64,000 nucleotides of DNA, taken from NCBI RefSeq assembly GCF_002443255.2, contig NW_019211460.1, positions 27,438,481-27,502,480 of the forward strand, in the 5' to 3' direction. The first letter of the stretch is position 1; each line of letters opens with the position of its first letter. Source of the DNA: Varroa destructor. Its lineage: Eukaryota > Arthropoda > Arachnida > Mesostigmata > Varroidae. The position numbers and the translations under genes are program-made. Below the pieces are notes generated by a model that made no database searches, was not told the origin of the DNA, and saw only the letters and a program-made list of their open reading frames with translations. Shown here piece after piece: positions 37,568 to 51,400 of the stretch.

Positions 37568-40500
37568 GCCTGCAACATGCACTATATAGTAGTAGATCAT
37601 TCCCGTCACAGAGCGCTACGTTATGCAAACCGGTAGACAGATCATTTGTTAGAAACGAACAATTTGATCAAAGCTGTTTTCCGATGCGCTTTGTATGATG
37701 AAAGAGTTTAATCATTTTGCTTTTTACTTTTCTCGGCCATTCCATAATTAGTCGCCTTACACTCCTTCTAACCTTTACGTCACACGTTCTGATTTAGTGT
37801 TAAGATGTAGTAGATAAAAATTGGAGCAAAGCTCTTACTTCATAATAACGTCTCGTTTCGGTAGAGGATTATATATAGTGCTGTTATGTTAATCGACTGG
37901 GTTATTCAGAGCTATTCAGCGGGTGCGATATAACTTTCACACCATATAGAGTAAAACAGCGATTATTGTCTGGATCTTGAAACCAACGGCATCGAAACTT
38001 CTTACCAACTGCATGCAAACTTAATTCCGAGATCGATGATTTGTTTGAGAAAGCCAATCCACCTGGGCGTTCGTTTTAAGGCATGGAAGTTACCAAAACA
38101 AGATGGGTTTAAATCTTGAAAAATAAGAGAAACAAATGGTCCTCGCACCTAATTAATATGTGGTGAGCAGCACAGTCTGATCTATGTCTTATCCAGGGCG
38201 GCGGTATTCGTCAGGTAGCTTTTTGCTGGTAATAGTTATGCAAATTGTCTCCCCCGATGTTTCCAGGTGTCCTCGACCCAATTCATTAGAAATTCGTGTT
38301 TTGCTTTCCCTTTTCATTTTATGTGCTTACGCTGCTTCAAGCACTCCTATCTTTAACCAACAGAATAGCACCGAGCATACCCTGATTTTTCTAGAAACAT
38401 TCGTGATATGAACAGGCTGTTTTCTCTTTGAAATCCTAAAATCTCGTCACCATAGCCTCCCATTTTTTGTCTAAAAAACGAGCAGTAACAAAGAGTTACT
38501 TTATTGAAAGTTTCTGTTGCCAGTGTTTCCATCATTCTTCAATAGATTCCACCTTCTGAAGGCAGAAACCTTTTTAGTGGGCATCAATTCTAGGACGATA
38601 AGCTTGCCTCTAAACTCGTTATTTTCTGATGAAACATGTAGATAACCAGAAATTTCATATTTTAATTTCTTTTATCCAGCCAAATTTCCTATACTAATAA
38701 CGCGTAAGTAAAATTTTATTTACACCTTTCTGTCCGTTAAATCGCTCGGTAGAAGCTAATCTAAGTATACTAGGTAAACTATTATCTACATATATTTTGA
38801 TTATTAAGCCGTTTACCAAGCTCACCTTTGTTGTATTCGTAACTTAAGAGTCCAGCCTTTGCTCACGACCAGTTATGTCTGGAATACTTCTAGTCGCCTA
38901 GGAGGTGGCAGCGATTACCGCTGACACGGAGGAATAACACTTTTAACCATAAAATGTCCAACTGGAGCCTTGAGGATTGCGACATGTTGATTCGCTCTGT
39001 AGGTTATTGAATAGCTACGGGAACGATGACTGCGCCGACGCTGCGCGTTTGACAGCTTTTTGGCAATTCTTGGTGCTCGGTACGCCGATTTGGTTGAACT
39101 TCCGATTCAGTAGATTTTTTCTGAATTTCATGATCCGTATCCCTACGCATCTTGCTCTTCCAGACAGCGTACTTTTAACGTGAATATTGTTGAACTGTAT
39201 AAATATATTAGCGCATGTACATCTATTTTGCACCGATCTCATTTTGCCTTTTTTTTCATCTAAACCCAAAGTCAGCGTCACTAAACATTTATAAAAAAAA
39301 ATTCAACACATAGTAAGGTACTCTAGTATGTTTTTCCAGTTGATGCTCAACAATGTGGTAACGAAATTCCCGTTACTATAGCATTTAGAATAGTGCTATA
39401 TTCATAAAAATACGTGTCTATTTGGTAGCACCTGACTACTTTGAAGTTTTAATTGAATCTTTAGTTGATCGGGTCCGTATTATATGAACTAAACTTCATG
39501 AACTTCCCAGAAAAGGGTAATTCGCTGTAGCTGTACTTTGCACAGGAACCATGTACAAAGAATGTCTTAGTATTCAGTGGACAGGTCACAGAGGCGCACC
39601 CATTAGCACGGAGCCGTCCAGATCTCAGATTCGGTGCTTCTGTTGGTGCTGTTCTTTCATACGGCGTCGCCATTGGTTTGTTTATCACGATAATGGCTCG
39701 GTTTGAACTCAAATGAATGCTTCTGACGAACTTTCGTCTGGTCTTAATACCCCTGGTTGTTATTTATAGCTATTTTTTTCCGCTGTGGGAGGCCGATTTG
39801 TTTCGCGGTTTGTCAGCTAAAGGAAAATCGTTTACTTCCTACTACACATTCGTCGCCTTCATGGATCAGTTAGTAGTAGTTACTGTAAAGAACTAAGCCA
39901 TTACCGATAAATAACAATAAATCGCACAAATGGCTCACGTCGGGGCGGAATAACACAAGCGAGATGTTACTAGAACATATAATAAAAGCAAAAACGGCGT
40001 AGAGCAATGTAAAGAGATAAAAAAAAAGAATAGCCTTAGTAAGGAGGTCAAAACAATAGCAACATTTAGATCTTTTGTCGCCATTGGCTCTGTTAAGCCG
40101 GGTTCCCAGCAGGGAAGGCAATGTGAAATGGAGTTGTCAGTTTCCAGTTCTTATGTACGGTATTGCTGTGTATGAATATGAGCGTTTGTGTATCAGTAAA
40201 GTTTTTAATGTGCGACCTTTAGTCTGGAACTTTCCTGCTTTGGAGTTCTTTAGACGCTATTACGGGAAGTTATGAGGTGCGCGCGATCAGCAGCCGCACA
40301 GCTTCCATATGGCTTTATATGTAGTGAGTTATGTATAGTCAAGTTGACAAGAAGAACTCAATACCGTTTAGGCAGGAGAAAAATACATAGATTCTTATCG
40401 CTTATTTATTCCTCCTGAGCGAAGTCAGCGATAAATAAATCAAGGATAAACATGTTCTCAGCGAATTATAAGACCAACAGAAAGCGTTTATAATACTTTA

Positions 40501-41925
40501 CATATTATTACATTCAGATTGATCATATTATGTAAGTTTCAACAGCGGCCACCACAACTCAATTCGATTTCGTAAGAATTTTTAGAACATGTCTGTTAAA
40601 GAAGTCGTTTCGACCTCATTTGAAGTTTTCAAAGCCTATCTATAACTTTTATCCCCAAAAGCAAAGCGAATGAATTAATAGAGAAGAAGACGAAACAGTT
40701 GAAGCTCCACTTAATCTAGATTACCCTCTATTTGATTCGATTATTTCACAGTGTTATTGGCAAGCCTTCGCATCAGCCCAACAAAACAAAGTATAAATAG
40801 CATGAATGTCTCTGAGGACCCGGAACAGTAAATTTCATAAGATGTTGAAACGGGAAATCGTCCTCTCAGTTAGGTGGGATAGAGCATCTCCTCAATCCTC
40901 TAAGCCCGCGAGGGATTCCCAGATACTGATCAGAATCCTTTTAGGCTATTTGCTCGCTGAAGACATCATGCGGGATGAGAGCTAGCCGAAATAAAATAGG
41001 TTTAAGAACAAGACTATCTACTTTGCGGTGCCAGAAAATACATTTAGCTTTATTAGAGAACGGTAGTAAAACTGACGCAGCGAATATTCATGCTTGGTGA
41101 TCGGTAGAATAAAACAGTACAAACCTATAAGATGCGCATTTCCCATAGTATCATTCTATGTTTAATTTGCATAATGTCTTAAATATTTTATAAAATAAAA
41201 CTCGTTTAGGGCATATTTAAAATGGATCTTCTTTGAAGTGTTATTACATTGTAGAAATATGACGCAGTATGATTGGTTTACGGGTTCAATTTATCTTCGA
41301 GTGAATAGCTGGCCTGGGTTTGTTTACGGAAAACACTAAGGTTTGATATGGACCTTTCCAGAAGTATTCCCTAAATGTTTATGCAGCTTATACCAATCTG
41401 GGAGTCCAGGAATGCAGGAGAAATTGTATGCCATGATGCATCTGAGATAACCAAACTTAATATCATCACTTAGCCCTACGGTTAACAACAAACGACGGTT
41501 AATTCGTTGCGGGAAGTCCACCGAACCTTAACACATTTCCCATTTCTTATATATATAGAGTAGTGCGTTCGAATTGTGAAACACCTTGACAGGCTGTTTG
41601 CCGTAACGGGCTCCGTCTTTCCATTACTTCTGGCACCCGATAAAAAAACAGTTCTTTCTAGGACAAAACAACAAATCTGTCACGACGAAGAAGAGTGAGC
41701 GGTTTTTGGAAATTTAGCGAAGATCAGCTACTATTCAATCTTTTTACACTATATGAATTACCACCAGATTTAGGAGTTCCTTTTCTGCCCGAAATTGGCG
41801 ATCACCGTTAGTGCCAGTATGGACGCAATTTCTAAAAATCCGAGAAACATATCCAGAAGTCAAATCGGACGATTTTTAAATAAAATTTAAATTTAAAAGG
41901 CTCGAAAACTTACCAAAACGGTCTA

Positions 41926-41942
41926 TTTTTTTTTTTTTTTTT
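41926..41942 (+). repeat. T17 homopolymer
   Basis: Seventeen T residues lie in an AT-rich block. On the minus strand this is a poly(A) tract, but no retroelement body is visible next to it. Confidence 0.85.
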
Positions 41943-43256
41943 ATATACCTGGATCTTCTATTTAGAAATTTACGATTCTGTTAAGAGCAGAATATCATAT
42001 GCCAACCGACACATTCAGATTTGTTGCAGTGCTCGGCCTTTTTGTGATTTCCTGCGTTTTTTCTATATATATTGACCGTTTTAAGCTTTTGCATTCTTAG
42101 GAACTTCTGCCGGCTGTTTTTCCAAAATCAAATTCCATTTTGTATGCAGTCTATTTAAATGCTACGGTACGCGTTCGCATCTACAATTATCGCTCGTAGC
42201 ACGACTGTTTTTGAAAGGTTATTTGGCAGTCAAGAAAGGAATACTTTGAAAATAACTGGTTACTGACTTAGGTCTTAGATTAATTCTCAATTTATACGTG
42301 TCACCCTGTGTATGTATACAGTTCTTTCTTACAATATTCAAACTCTGCTTTTTATTTGAGTTGCCTATACAAAAGCACAGCTTCAGCCTGTGCAAATTGG
42401 TGTGCATAGATATATTTAAAAAATCTGTAAGTTCATATTGGATAAGGCTGTGTGAATGGCTAGCTCTACTAAAGACTATAGACATGTATTTGAATGGGTA
42501 AGCTAACCGGCAACTGCGCTAAAAGAATGTAGACTTGAAGTTACTCACTTCCCTTAGGCTGACCTCGTTGTGTTTTCCTTCTTTTTATTTCAGCACTGCC
42601 AGATAATTATTTGATGTCAAGTTCTTGAAATTGCATGTTTTTAGGTATATCAAAAACACTCCATAATTAGGATTCTAATCGGAGTGGGTCTTGCCGGACT
42701 TCCACCAATAGACCTATGAATGTATTTTTATTCGTTTGTACTTTAATTTCGGAAAATTTTGGAGCATATCTAATTAACATTAAAATAACGTTCGAAAACA
42801 TTGAATCCTGTTGCCTCATCTTCACTGGCAACGGAAACACGAATATTAAAACGTACTGGTCTAGAAAAAACCGACTGTTATACGTACACATTACAACATT
42901 GTAGGACAAAGTTGTCTTCTGCGTTCTTCCTCAAGGTTATAAATGTATCCAGTGTTCCCCCAGGAGAGAAAAGCAGGATAAAAATGGCGTACGTTTTATC
43001 GCTGCACCCGTGCATGCTATGGAATCTGTGCACACTGATTTTGCTAAATTCCCAGCTAAATCAGTACAGAGTTTAGACATCTATCTACTATTAGTTTCCC
43101 TTTAATAAAGGAGTATATTTGGCGGTACGTTTTGTAGTATACAGATCAATGTATAGGCTCCAAATCGAGATTACTGCTTAGTTATTATTGCTTTATGTTA
43201 TTATAGACCAGCTGCAAAATACACGGCGACCCCCTCATTTTGTATGCGAATGTTAC

Positions 43257-43268
43257 GTTAGGCCTAAC
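43257..43268. repeat. 12-bp palindrome GTTAGGCCTAAC
   Basis: This is a perfect palindrome. Its half-site GTTAGGCC is the same eight bases found in the arms of the 21-bp hairpin at 24164-24214, and the string GGCCTAACATT recurs at 27663-27673. These recurrences are short and may be coincidental. Confidence 0.5.
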
Positions 43269-44478
43269 ATTATTATATATAGCATCACTATATGCTAGTA
43301 AATAATTATAGGGAAATAAGCAGTGTTGTAAGCAGAACTAGGACCGATATATTGTCCGGCATCAGACAGTTTTTATATGTTGATGCGATCCATATTTACC
43401 TAGGAATTTTAGTATCATTCATATTTGCTACGGGTGTCTTCACCGTAGTAGTACCATAACAGTCGGTCTTAACAGCTGTTAATTCTCGCAACAAAGCGTA
43501 AAAGATGAATTTCTGTCATCAAAAGTGGTAAACACTTTTCTAAATTTCCATGACAGCAAACGATCTGGGGTATTAATCCAGATTATTTATATTGAACAGA
43601 TATCAGGTATCATATATTTTATTCCCAAGTAAACGATTATATATGAGCGTTAGTTTTTGTATCCCGACCACGCTTTTTGGTTGACAGGAGACACCTACGA
43701 TACTCTAGAGGCAAAGAATCACTGGTAATCAAGCTACCATTGTTACCTTGTACAAAATATTAGCCTAAAGGATCGTCAACATAGAACAAATTACCATTTA
43801 GAAGGTCGCTATCGATGATCGGCAGCAAAACCTAGCAAATTTCGTTTGTGTGTTTTGATTAAAGTTTAACATACAGACTAATGGTATTGAGCGTCTTGAG
43901 ACAGTCTTTGGGTCGAGCATTGCCTCACGTATCACACTTCAAGATGCACTGTTTATTGAATAGAAGCGCAATTCTTGAGAAACCTTTGGTATGGCACAGT
44001 TATTGACTAAAAGGATTTGCGTTCAAACGTGCCAAATACCGGAGCGTAGATCGGCGACCCTAAAAAGGTGTCGGAAAAATCCATCAAAAACGCCACTGTT
44101 AAGACATTGCGTCAACGTGGGTTTTCGTTTCCTCTTACGTCAATTTCCCAGTGACAAACCTTGTACATGCTTTCGCCTTTTTTTACTTCCCCTATTCCAT
44201 AGAGATGCAACACCTTTGAATATATCTTCCAAACTACGAACATAAATACACACAGACAATATAAAAAATTGGGCAGGGTCAATACATCTAGTGCGCTCAT
44301 TCTGTCGCCTGCTCGCTGTTCCCAGTTTGGCGAGCCGTTTCGACGCTTGAAGCGGAAACCGGTTCACACAGACAACATATGTAGGCCATCCTCGTCCTCT
44401 GATTTCGTCTCATCGCGATCAATAAGATCCACGGTGCTTTCAGAGTAATTGAACGACAAACAAACGACAAGGAGGAAT

Positions 44479-44642
44479 TCATAATATTTTCGCAGGGGTT
44501 TCATCCCTGGCTTCGGCCTCCCTCAGTTTAATGCCCCTGAAGGCCCTGTTACGGACGTTATTGCTATCGCCTTTGCCGCCGCAGTTGGGATTGCTTCCTT
44601 TGCCATTGCCTCTGTTGCTGAAATGTTTTTTTCTTCTTTCTT
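44479..44642 (-). CDS. Candidate low-complexity exon, unidentified
   Basis: On the minus strand the string AAAAAACATTTCAG is a good splice-acceptor match near 44643. Downstream, one frame reads NRGNGKGSNPNCGGKGDSNN and then a basic stretch ending ETPAKIL with a stop at 44479-44481. Another frame reads TEAMAKEAIPTAAAKAIA. The underlying DNA is an imperfect repeat of GGCAA-like units, so the protein-like look may come from cryptic repetition. No family is recognised. Confidence 0.18.
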
Positions 44643-47600
44643 TCCTCCAGACATGGTGTGATAGAAAGCTTAGAAAAGATGCATACAAAATGGCAAGGAT
44701 ACTCACCAGAGTGCACCATTCCGCATGCAATCAATTGAAGTGGCAAATCGTTTGATTCGTCCCGATACTCGCCAATCTGGTTTTTGCTAGTCTTTGTTTT
44801 TTTCCGATACCGTTTCTGCATTCAGCTGGTGCGCGTGGGAGTGACATTCGCGCTGAATGAGTACTCAGACTTCCTTGCGTGGTGTGTATTTGAAGAAGAG
44901 GTTCGGAAAAAGGAGAGCTTAGAAAAATGCGTAAGCAAAATGGAGAAAAAAACACAATAAAATGATTCTGTCAGGAAAGGTTTTGTCGCAGAGCAGTAAC
45001 AAGCTTTTATCAAGATAGAGATAGAATTGAGAGAGGTCAGCGATAGGGACTGCGTAACAAAATCTCTGAGAAACCAAAAGCATGTTTTTGAAACAAGAGT
45101 TCAAACAAACAGTACAAACTTCTGTAAGGCAACACATACTTCACTTGACTAATCTGTGTCGATTCGAAGAGAGGCATCCAGTTAACGTATGCTATAGATA
45201 AATACAAATCAAAGGTACCTGGTGGAATATTATCTGTGTGAGAAGAGGAATAGCAAAGTATTTAGCTAAAGGTAGGATTACTCTATCGGACTCTAAGTAA
45301 CTATTACCAAAGGTATTATTTAAATTATCTAGAAAAAAACTAAATTGCAAGGCCACCAGAGCTATGAAGATGCTTGCTGCACACGGGAAACAAAGACAGA
45401 TGAAAATTGGTTTGAGATGTTCTTAAACACCATATCCTAAATAGTGGAAGTCAAAGTATAGCTTTCAGAAGTAGAGTTTACTTAATACCTCGATATTAGA
45501 GTAAATCCCTCACCGATATTGCCTTCTCTATATATCTGGTTTTACCGCTTCTGATGTAGATGTACTGTGTGTCAAAAAGCTTAGATTTGGTACTTAAAAA
45601 TTCTAACTCGAATCCGTAAGGGTCCATACGCATCAAAGCAGTCCATATTTAATTTACAATAAGTGGGTACAAAGATATTATACGGTCGTAGCGAGCGTTG
45701 CAGCGTATTAAACTCAAGTGAGCAGATCATCGACCACCGTTTGCCCTACAGTAGCTTTTCAATGATTTTTTTTTTCGTTATGTATTCGTTCGAACCCTAT
45801 ACAAATGTCCTGATCTGTCGTACCTAAATATGTTTATTTAAGAATTCTCGCTCCATTAATTCAAATGGGTCGTCACAGTCAAGCGTTTCAAATATAAGTC
45901 ATGCACTTTAAATTCACGAAGGTCGGCAGGATGGTTAGTACATGTAGTGAAACATATATTAAAATAGGATCAATGTATTATTTATATAGTTATATGTACA
46001 GTTTTGAATCAACAAACGCTCTGCTTATCCAGATATCAGCCGGATCGCCGCTATGGTGCAAAGGATTGAAATCAAATCTAAATGCCGATTGTTAGGACTG
46101 TTTCAACCATACATGGAAGCAGCATATATATTACAATACATATTGCTAGGCATAGCATGTTTTAATCAGTCGATAGAAATAAGTGGATAGACTGCCATTT
46201 AATCAAACCCGAGAGTTATAGATTTACGGAAAAACGACATCACCCAATTTACCGATTTTTCTCATCTTCGTGCTCGGCAAACTTTGAGGAAATTGATTAC
46301 ATGTGGCCTTTTCGAAGGGCATATAAAATTCAACTGTACACAATGAAAAGTGTCCTCATCGCATGACATGAGGCAGAAGCTTTCTGGGCCTGGCGTACGT
46401 ACATTGTGGCTAAGCATCTTAGCCAGTATTTAAACTACTTTTTATAGATTGAATCTTGGCTGCTTGCATGGCAAAACACAGGACAAAAGATCAACATGCT
46501 GCATTTACTGAAGACAAAATCGAGCATTTTATTTGATCTTTCACTTCGCTTGTTGATCATAGTTAGTGCTCATTGGTGCTCAGCATTGCGGAGTGTCGAG
46601 ATCTGCAAATGACTCGAGCTTCCACAAATGGCAAAAGCTAGCTGCGCACTGACTCATTCTCTTATACGTCAAATACGGCGCAGCGAACACGCTACGGAGA
46701 ACATGTAGTTGTCCAGCATTATCGCTCCCCCACTTCCTGCTCGACTTGCCGATAGAAATAAGGCTATTTGTTATTTTGAAACGCTACGGAAACTATTTGC
46801 GAATTGCTAACGAATTTCTGTTCTGAAAGACATAGCCTTCTCAACAGTTCTTCCTCTGGCCCGCATCCCTGCGGCGTTTTCTGTAGAGTGGCCAGTGCTT
46901 TGTCATCACGTTATATCCTCTTTGACGAGTAAAGCGTTTAATGTGAGCTTCTTTCGCGCATATTCGTTATTAACTGTGTATCTTAATTCCACAAAGTGGA
47001 ATAGATGCGATCTTTTCTTTGACCAAAGTTAGGACTCCTCCAATGAGTAGGCCACTAACACCTTTACGAAAAGCTTGAGATTTATCGTTGTTTAATAATT
47101 TAAGTTGGTATGTATGTTATGGTAATACCGTTTCTCGGCAATGCATACCATAAAACTGCCTGTGTCAGTTTACGTTGAACCAATACATAATATGATGATA
47201 GCATCCAAATACAAAATTTGAAGTTATCACAATGCGATTGCTTTTCATATTCAGGACAATTAAAATCCACTCCACCCCACTGGATCGATGAAGTGCATCA
47301 GTCATCATTGCAGATAATTAGTTGAAGTACCACGCCAAAAACTTATTTTTATGCCTTATTAATTTACAAACAGCTTTTCGAATGGAAGCCTATATACCAC
47401 CGAACATTACTGACTTATATTTTTCTGGTCGCTTTGTCCCCAGCGTCTTGCCGGAGATACCCTCATTGTCCTATTTTCTAAGGATCGTCCCATGCTGTTG
47501 AAATGAAGTTCGCGCCATTCTAAAGTTAAAGCAGAGTCGGCAACAAGCCAGAGGCCAAAGCGAGTGCTCGAAACTTTTCCGAGCCTTCCCTCACAGTGTG

Positions 47601-48311
47601 ATATCTACTCGCTGTGATCATTGTCGTGTCATATTGAGGTATCTATCCTCAACCTCGAATGGCCGATGCCAACGGCGTCTGTGAGAGAAAGCAGCTTGAA
47701 GAGAAAAAACGGAGCGAAAATTGCAAACGATGACATTTAGACTTTTGTTGAGAATGGCAACGACAACGAACACAGCACCACGACGATTTTTCTGCCGCCC
47801 ATTCAAACGAATATCTATCCTTGGTTCCTACCGTTCGATTTTTCAGGCCCGTCAGACTATGCTAGATGCAGCTGTACTGCATTTGTTTCCGTTGTGTTGA
47901 ACGATAGGGTCTTGTCAGGCTTGGCCTGCTTATGGTATGCCTATTGAACTATAATGGTATGCCCTCTTGTGTGCCTCTGGTATTCCTCCGGGCTATATTC
48001 GCCTATAATTCGGGCTATTCGCCGATAATTTTCGAATGGCTGCTGGCGTCTTATGCCGAGACCCGAGAACAAACGTGGACGCGTATAAAAAGCAGAAATC
48101 ACATGGGAGAACTGTTGATAGGCTGGCTTTGCTGTTGCCGTTGATTCTGCTACGGCTCCTTCTGTTACCGCTATATGCCTGCTTTCGCTAGCAGCTGTAA
48201 CATTCTGTTTCTTTTCTATGGTCTCACGCTTTCTCCAGCGTTGCTGCTGCCATGACCATCGCTGGAAATATTATGGTAAGATAGCAGAGATAGAGAGCGT
48301 CACCCTCTGAC

Positions 48312-48418
48312 CTAATTCGCATAACGGCCCGTGCACTGCTGGAGCCGCCTGCATCACCACTGCCACCTTTTGGGAAAAGGCCGCCAGTTTCTGTATTCTC
48401 TTTTCCATTCGATGACAT
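48312..48418 (-). CDS. Candidate first coding exon, unidentified
   Basis: On the minus strand an ATG at 48418-48416 has A at -3 (context AGTATG) and opens a frame beginning MSSNGKENTETGG and continuing with FPKGGSGDAGGSSSARA. This polar Gly/Ser/Ala-rich composition is typical of the disordered N-terminus of a eukaryotic protein and unlike the hydrophobic or stop-ridden frames around it. A possible splice donor (TTAG|GTCAGA) follows at 48312/48311. Past it the frame stays open to a stop at 48224-48226 but turns hydrophobic, so it may be intron. No domain is recognised and no downstream exon was linked. Chance remains quite possible. Confidence 0.25.
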
Positions 48419-48440
48419 ACTTTTCTTAAGCTTGTCTATT

Positions 48441-51400
48441 TATACTGCACAAAATAGACGGATGATAAGGTGAAAACATCAGCCCATAAAATGAAGGTGT
48501 GTTATATCCTTTCCCGCGACGGATCTTCGTGGCAGGCTAAAATTCTTAAAGAAAATTGTGCTCTAGGACGTTTATCTGTCATATGGGCTAGCAAAATACC
48601 ATACAGGAGTATTTAACGTTTGCGATATGGGTGATTTTCATAGCGACTGCTTAGAAACGGTGATGTACAATATTGGCCACTCTACCTGCGCTGTTAATGT
48701 GGTCTACCACACGCTCAACAAGTTTCAGAAGTTGCTGCTTCAAGTCAATATTAAAGGACGCGCTTTTTGACCCAAAGTAGGTACGAAGTTTTTGTGACAC
48801 TCCGGCCCATAACAGGTTGCTCATACAGAACGCTGCTAAAAATAAAATCAATCATTACAAATAGCTCCATCGTAGAAACAGAACCAGATTTTTATGTTTC
48901 ACACCAAGCTAATACTTTTTCCGGCCGCGATAGAATGTTTAGATTTAAGTTAAATTCGAACTAGACCATGGGGATATGCTGTGTTTTCAAATAATACCGT
49001 CTTAGTTGCAGATACTAATTACGAAGGAACAACTCGTTATAATACGTAAGATTAACTATCTGAAGGGTAATGAAGGATTCGTTTTTATGCTAGAAAACAG
49101 ATTTCAGACATAACAATTAGGAAACAATTAGAAAAATTATTCGAAAGTCAATAAAAGTGCGCTTGTATTTTTTAATTTTTAATTTAAAAATGACTCAAGC
49201 TAAATCAATATTTAAGTAGAGCTTCGTTTACAACAATTGTGTTATATGTCATGTATTCCATGTATGATTTTATGATGATGACAGGTAAGATGTTTGGTTG
49301 TGATTTTTCGTTTCGCTGAACCGTTATATATTAAAACTGTTAACTGGAAATTCTGCTGCTATAAAGGAAGTGCTATGTTGATCTGCTCGATTACAATAAT
49401 GAAGGTTATTAACTAATGAACGGTCTTAACGGTACGTGAATCGGATAAAGTCCAATTCTCCCTTCAAAGGACCTTGTATTAAAGTAATGCACACAAACTA
49501 CCTACTTCTACGATTAACAAAGAACTCTTAAACTCATAGTCCGTTTCAGCCTTACATCGAGATTCACGCGTGATTTTTTTTTCGTTCTTTTTTGTTTTTT
49601 TTTTCAGAATATTCTTTTTTGCAACTAGGACACAGCTCTGTCGTATACTAGATATTTTCCAGAGGTTGGTTGCCCTGTCCGTGACGTTTCATATAATTTG
49701 GCCATGCGTGGTTATATTTTTAGAGCTGAATTCAATTCAGGATCAATGCTCCCCAACTTTTCTTGCGGGAACTCGATAAGTGTAGCATTGAAGATTGGTT
49801 ATGTTAGTGCTAATGGCCTGATCATTTTGTAGTCTCTAACGTTGCTTTATTTTGCCTTTGTTCGTTATGTAGTGCCAACATTATTATAATATCACAATCT
49901 TTTAGGAATCGTTCATTATTGTATCTGTGATACGGAAATCGGGAGTATGACAGTCATGATCTGGGGTGTCCTCGACAAATGGGCGGAAGTCTCCCACGGC
50001 TATGGGAGAAAGTGCAGATTTTGGAATCAATTTTATTCTATCTCTTCTAAGACAGTTACTGTGAACGATGCGACCGCTATAAAGCAAAACGCATCGAGTT
50101 GTAACATTGTATGGTACAGCACCCAAATGCACTAAAATGCTTTAATAATTGCGTTGTCTATTATAAACCACAAACAGCTGAGGTGTACACGTACATGCAC
50201 CCTTTCCCATGCATGGGGCTAACGGAAATGCCTACATTCTACCGACAAATAGCCGCAGTCCGATAGGAATGAAGCCATACACGGGGCAACTGCTTCTGTT
50301 AGAGAAAGAAAGACGGCAACTGTAACTGATCGTCAAACGAAAGTCATGTTGTTTGCTTGCACTACAATACGAAAGTAATGCCCCTTGCTTTTCGTCAAGA
50401 CATATGAAGACGAAGCGGTCTTTTCATTGACAACGCACCTTTGTCCTCTCTATTCCGCATGAGCTTCAACACATATACACACAAACCAGACGAGTATAGA
50501 GATAATGCACGCGCTAGTTGCCTGACGCTAACAGCCCGACGTAACGGAATATCAATGGATGATTTGTCCACTTTGCGTCCCAGCTTTCTTCCTGTCTAGC
50601 TAAGTGGTCTTTTGGGCTATCTAGATCTCTACTGGTTCAAACTCCTTTTTTCACCATCATCATTAGCTGTTGTCCTTACAATACTAGCGTATGACAATGC
50701 AGAAGCGTGGGATGGAAACGGCGGCAACACGCGGAATTGCGGGGTAAAATGGGGTCTGGTTCGTTGACTGCGCCGAGAAGCGGCTTAAGGTGCTCTTGGT
50801 GTTTATGGGACGGGCCGAGAATGGTACCATGAAGCAGCGGATGTCCCGCCATTTGCTTATGGTTCTCATAAACTTATGTAGAATGTGGCCGGAAGCACTC
50901 AAGCCTGTCTTTCATGGCGCCACCATTCCTGACCCAGTCGCGGCAGTATTGGCAACTCCGCTATCGGTCGCCAACGCAGCATGCCAACGCTCTCTTTTCC
51001 TCATTCCCTCTTTTCCCCCTTTAGTCATCGTTCGCGTCCCTAATGGAAAGTCTAGTTGACGACATGCGCAGCGGGTGATGGGGCCTAATATATGCTACAC
51101 GAATTCGCTCGCACAGGCAAAGTGGTCCTCACACACAAACTCGCTCATTCCCATGTATTCGTCCACTTCGTTTTTCTTCGCTAACTTTGATTCAACTGAA
51201 TCTACTAGCGTTTTTCCTTCTAAACCGTTTCTCTGTCCTTCTATGCGCCGTGTCCTTATGGTGAATTACCTTAAAAACGCATCGTATATACTATATATTG
51301 TGTCGTATATCACGAACGACGAATAGGACAAGGCTAGCTGGATACGACGAAAAAGGGTCTGATATTTTCTGTTCGCTCTACACAGGCGACGCAATTTTAT

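Larger units (their letters stand above)
34001..43980. other. Long AT-rich spacer
   Basis: Only the possible LINE scrap near 37.5 kb, the inverted repeat at 35742, the T17 run and the palindrome at 43257 stand out. A short GCT repeat lies at 35904-35914. The 117-codon minus frame at 34145-34498 shows no motif. Confidence 0.55.
43981..48440. other. Alternating GC-richer patches and spacer
   Basis: GC-richer patches lie at 43981-45060, 46581-46960 and 47400-48440; 45061-46580 is AT-rich. Two of the weak candidate exons fall here, both on the minus strand, but I could not join them into one reading frame. An 8-bp stem (46407-46425) is minor. Confidence 0.45.
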
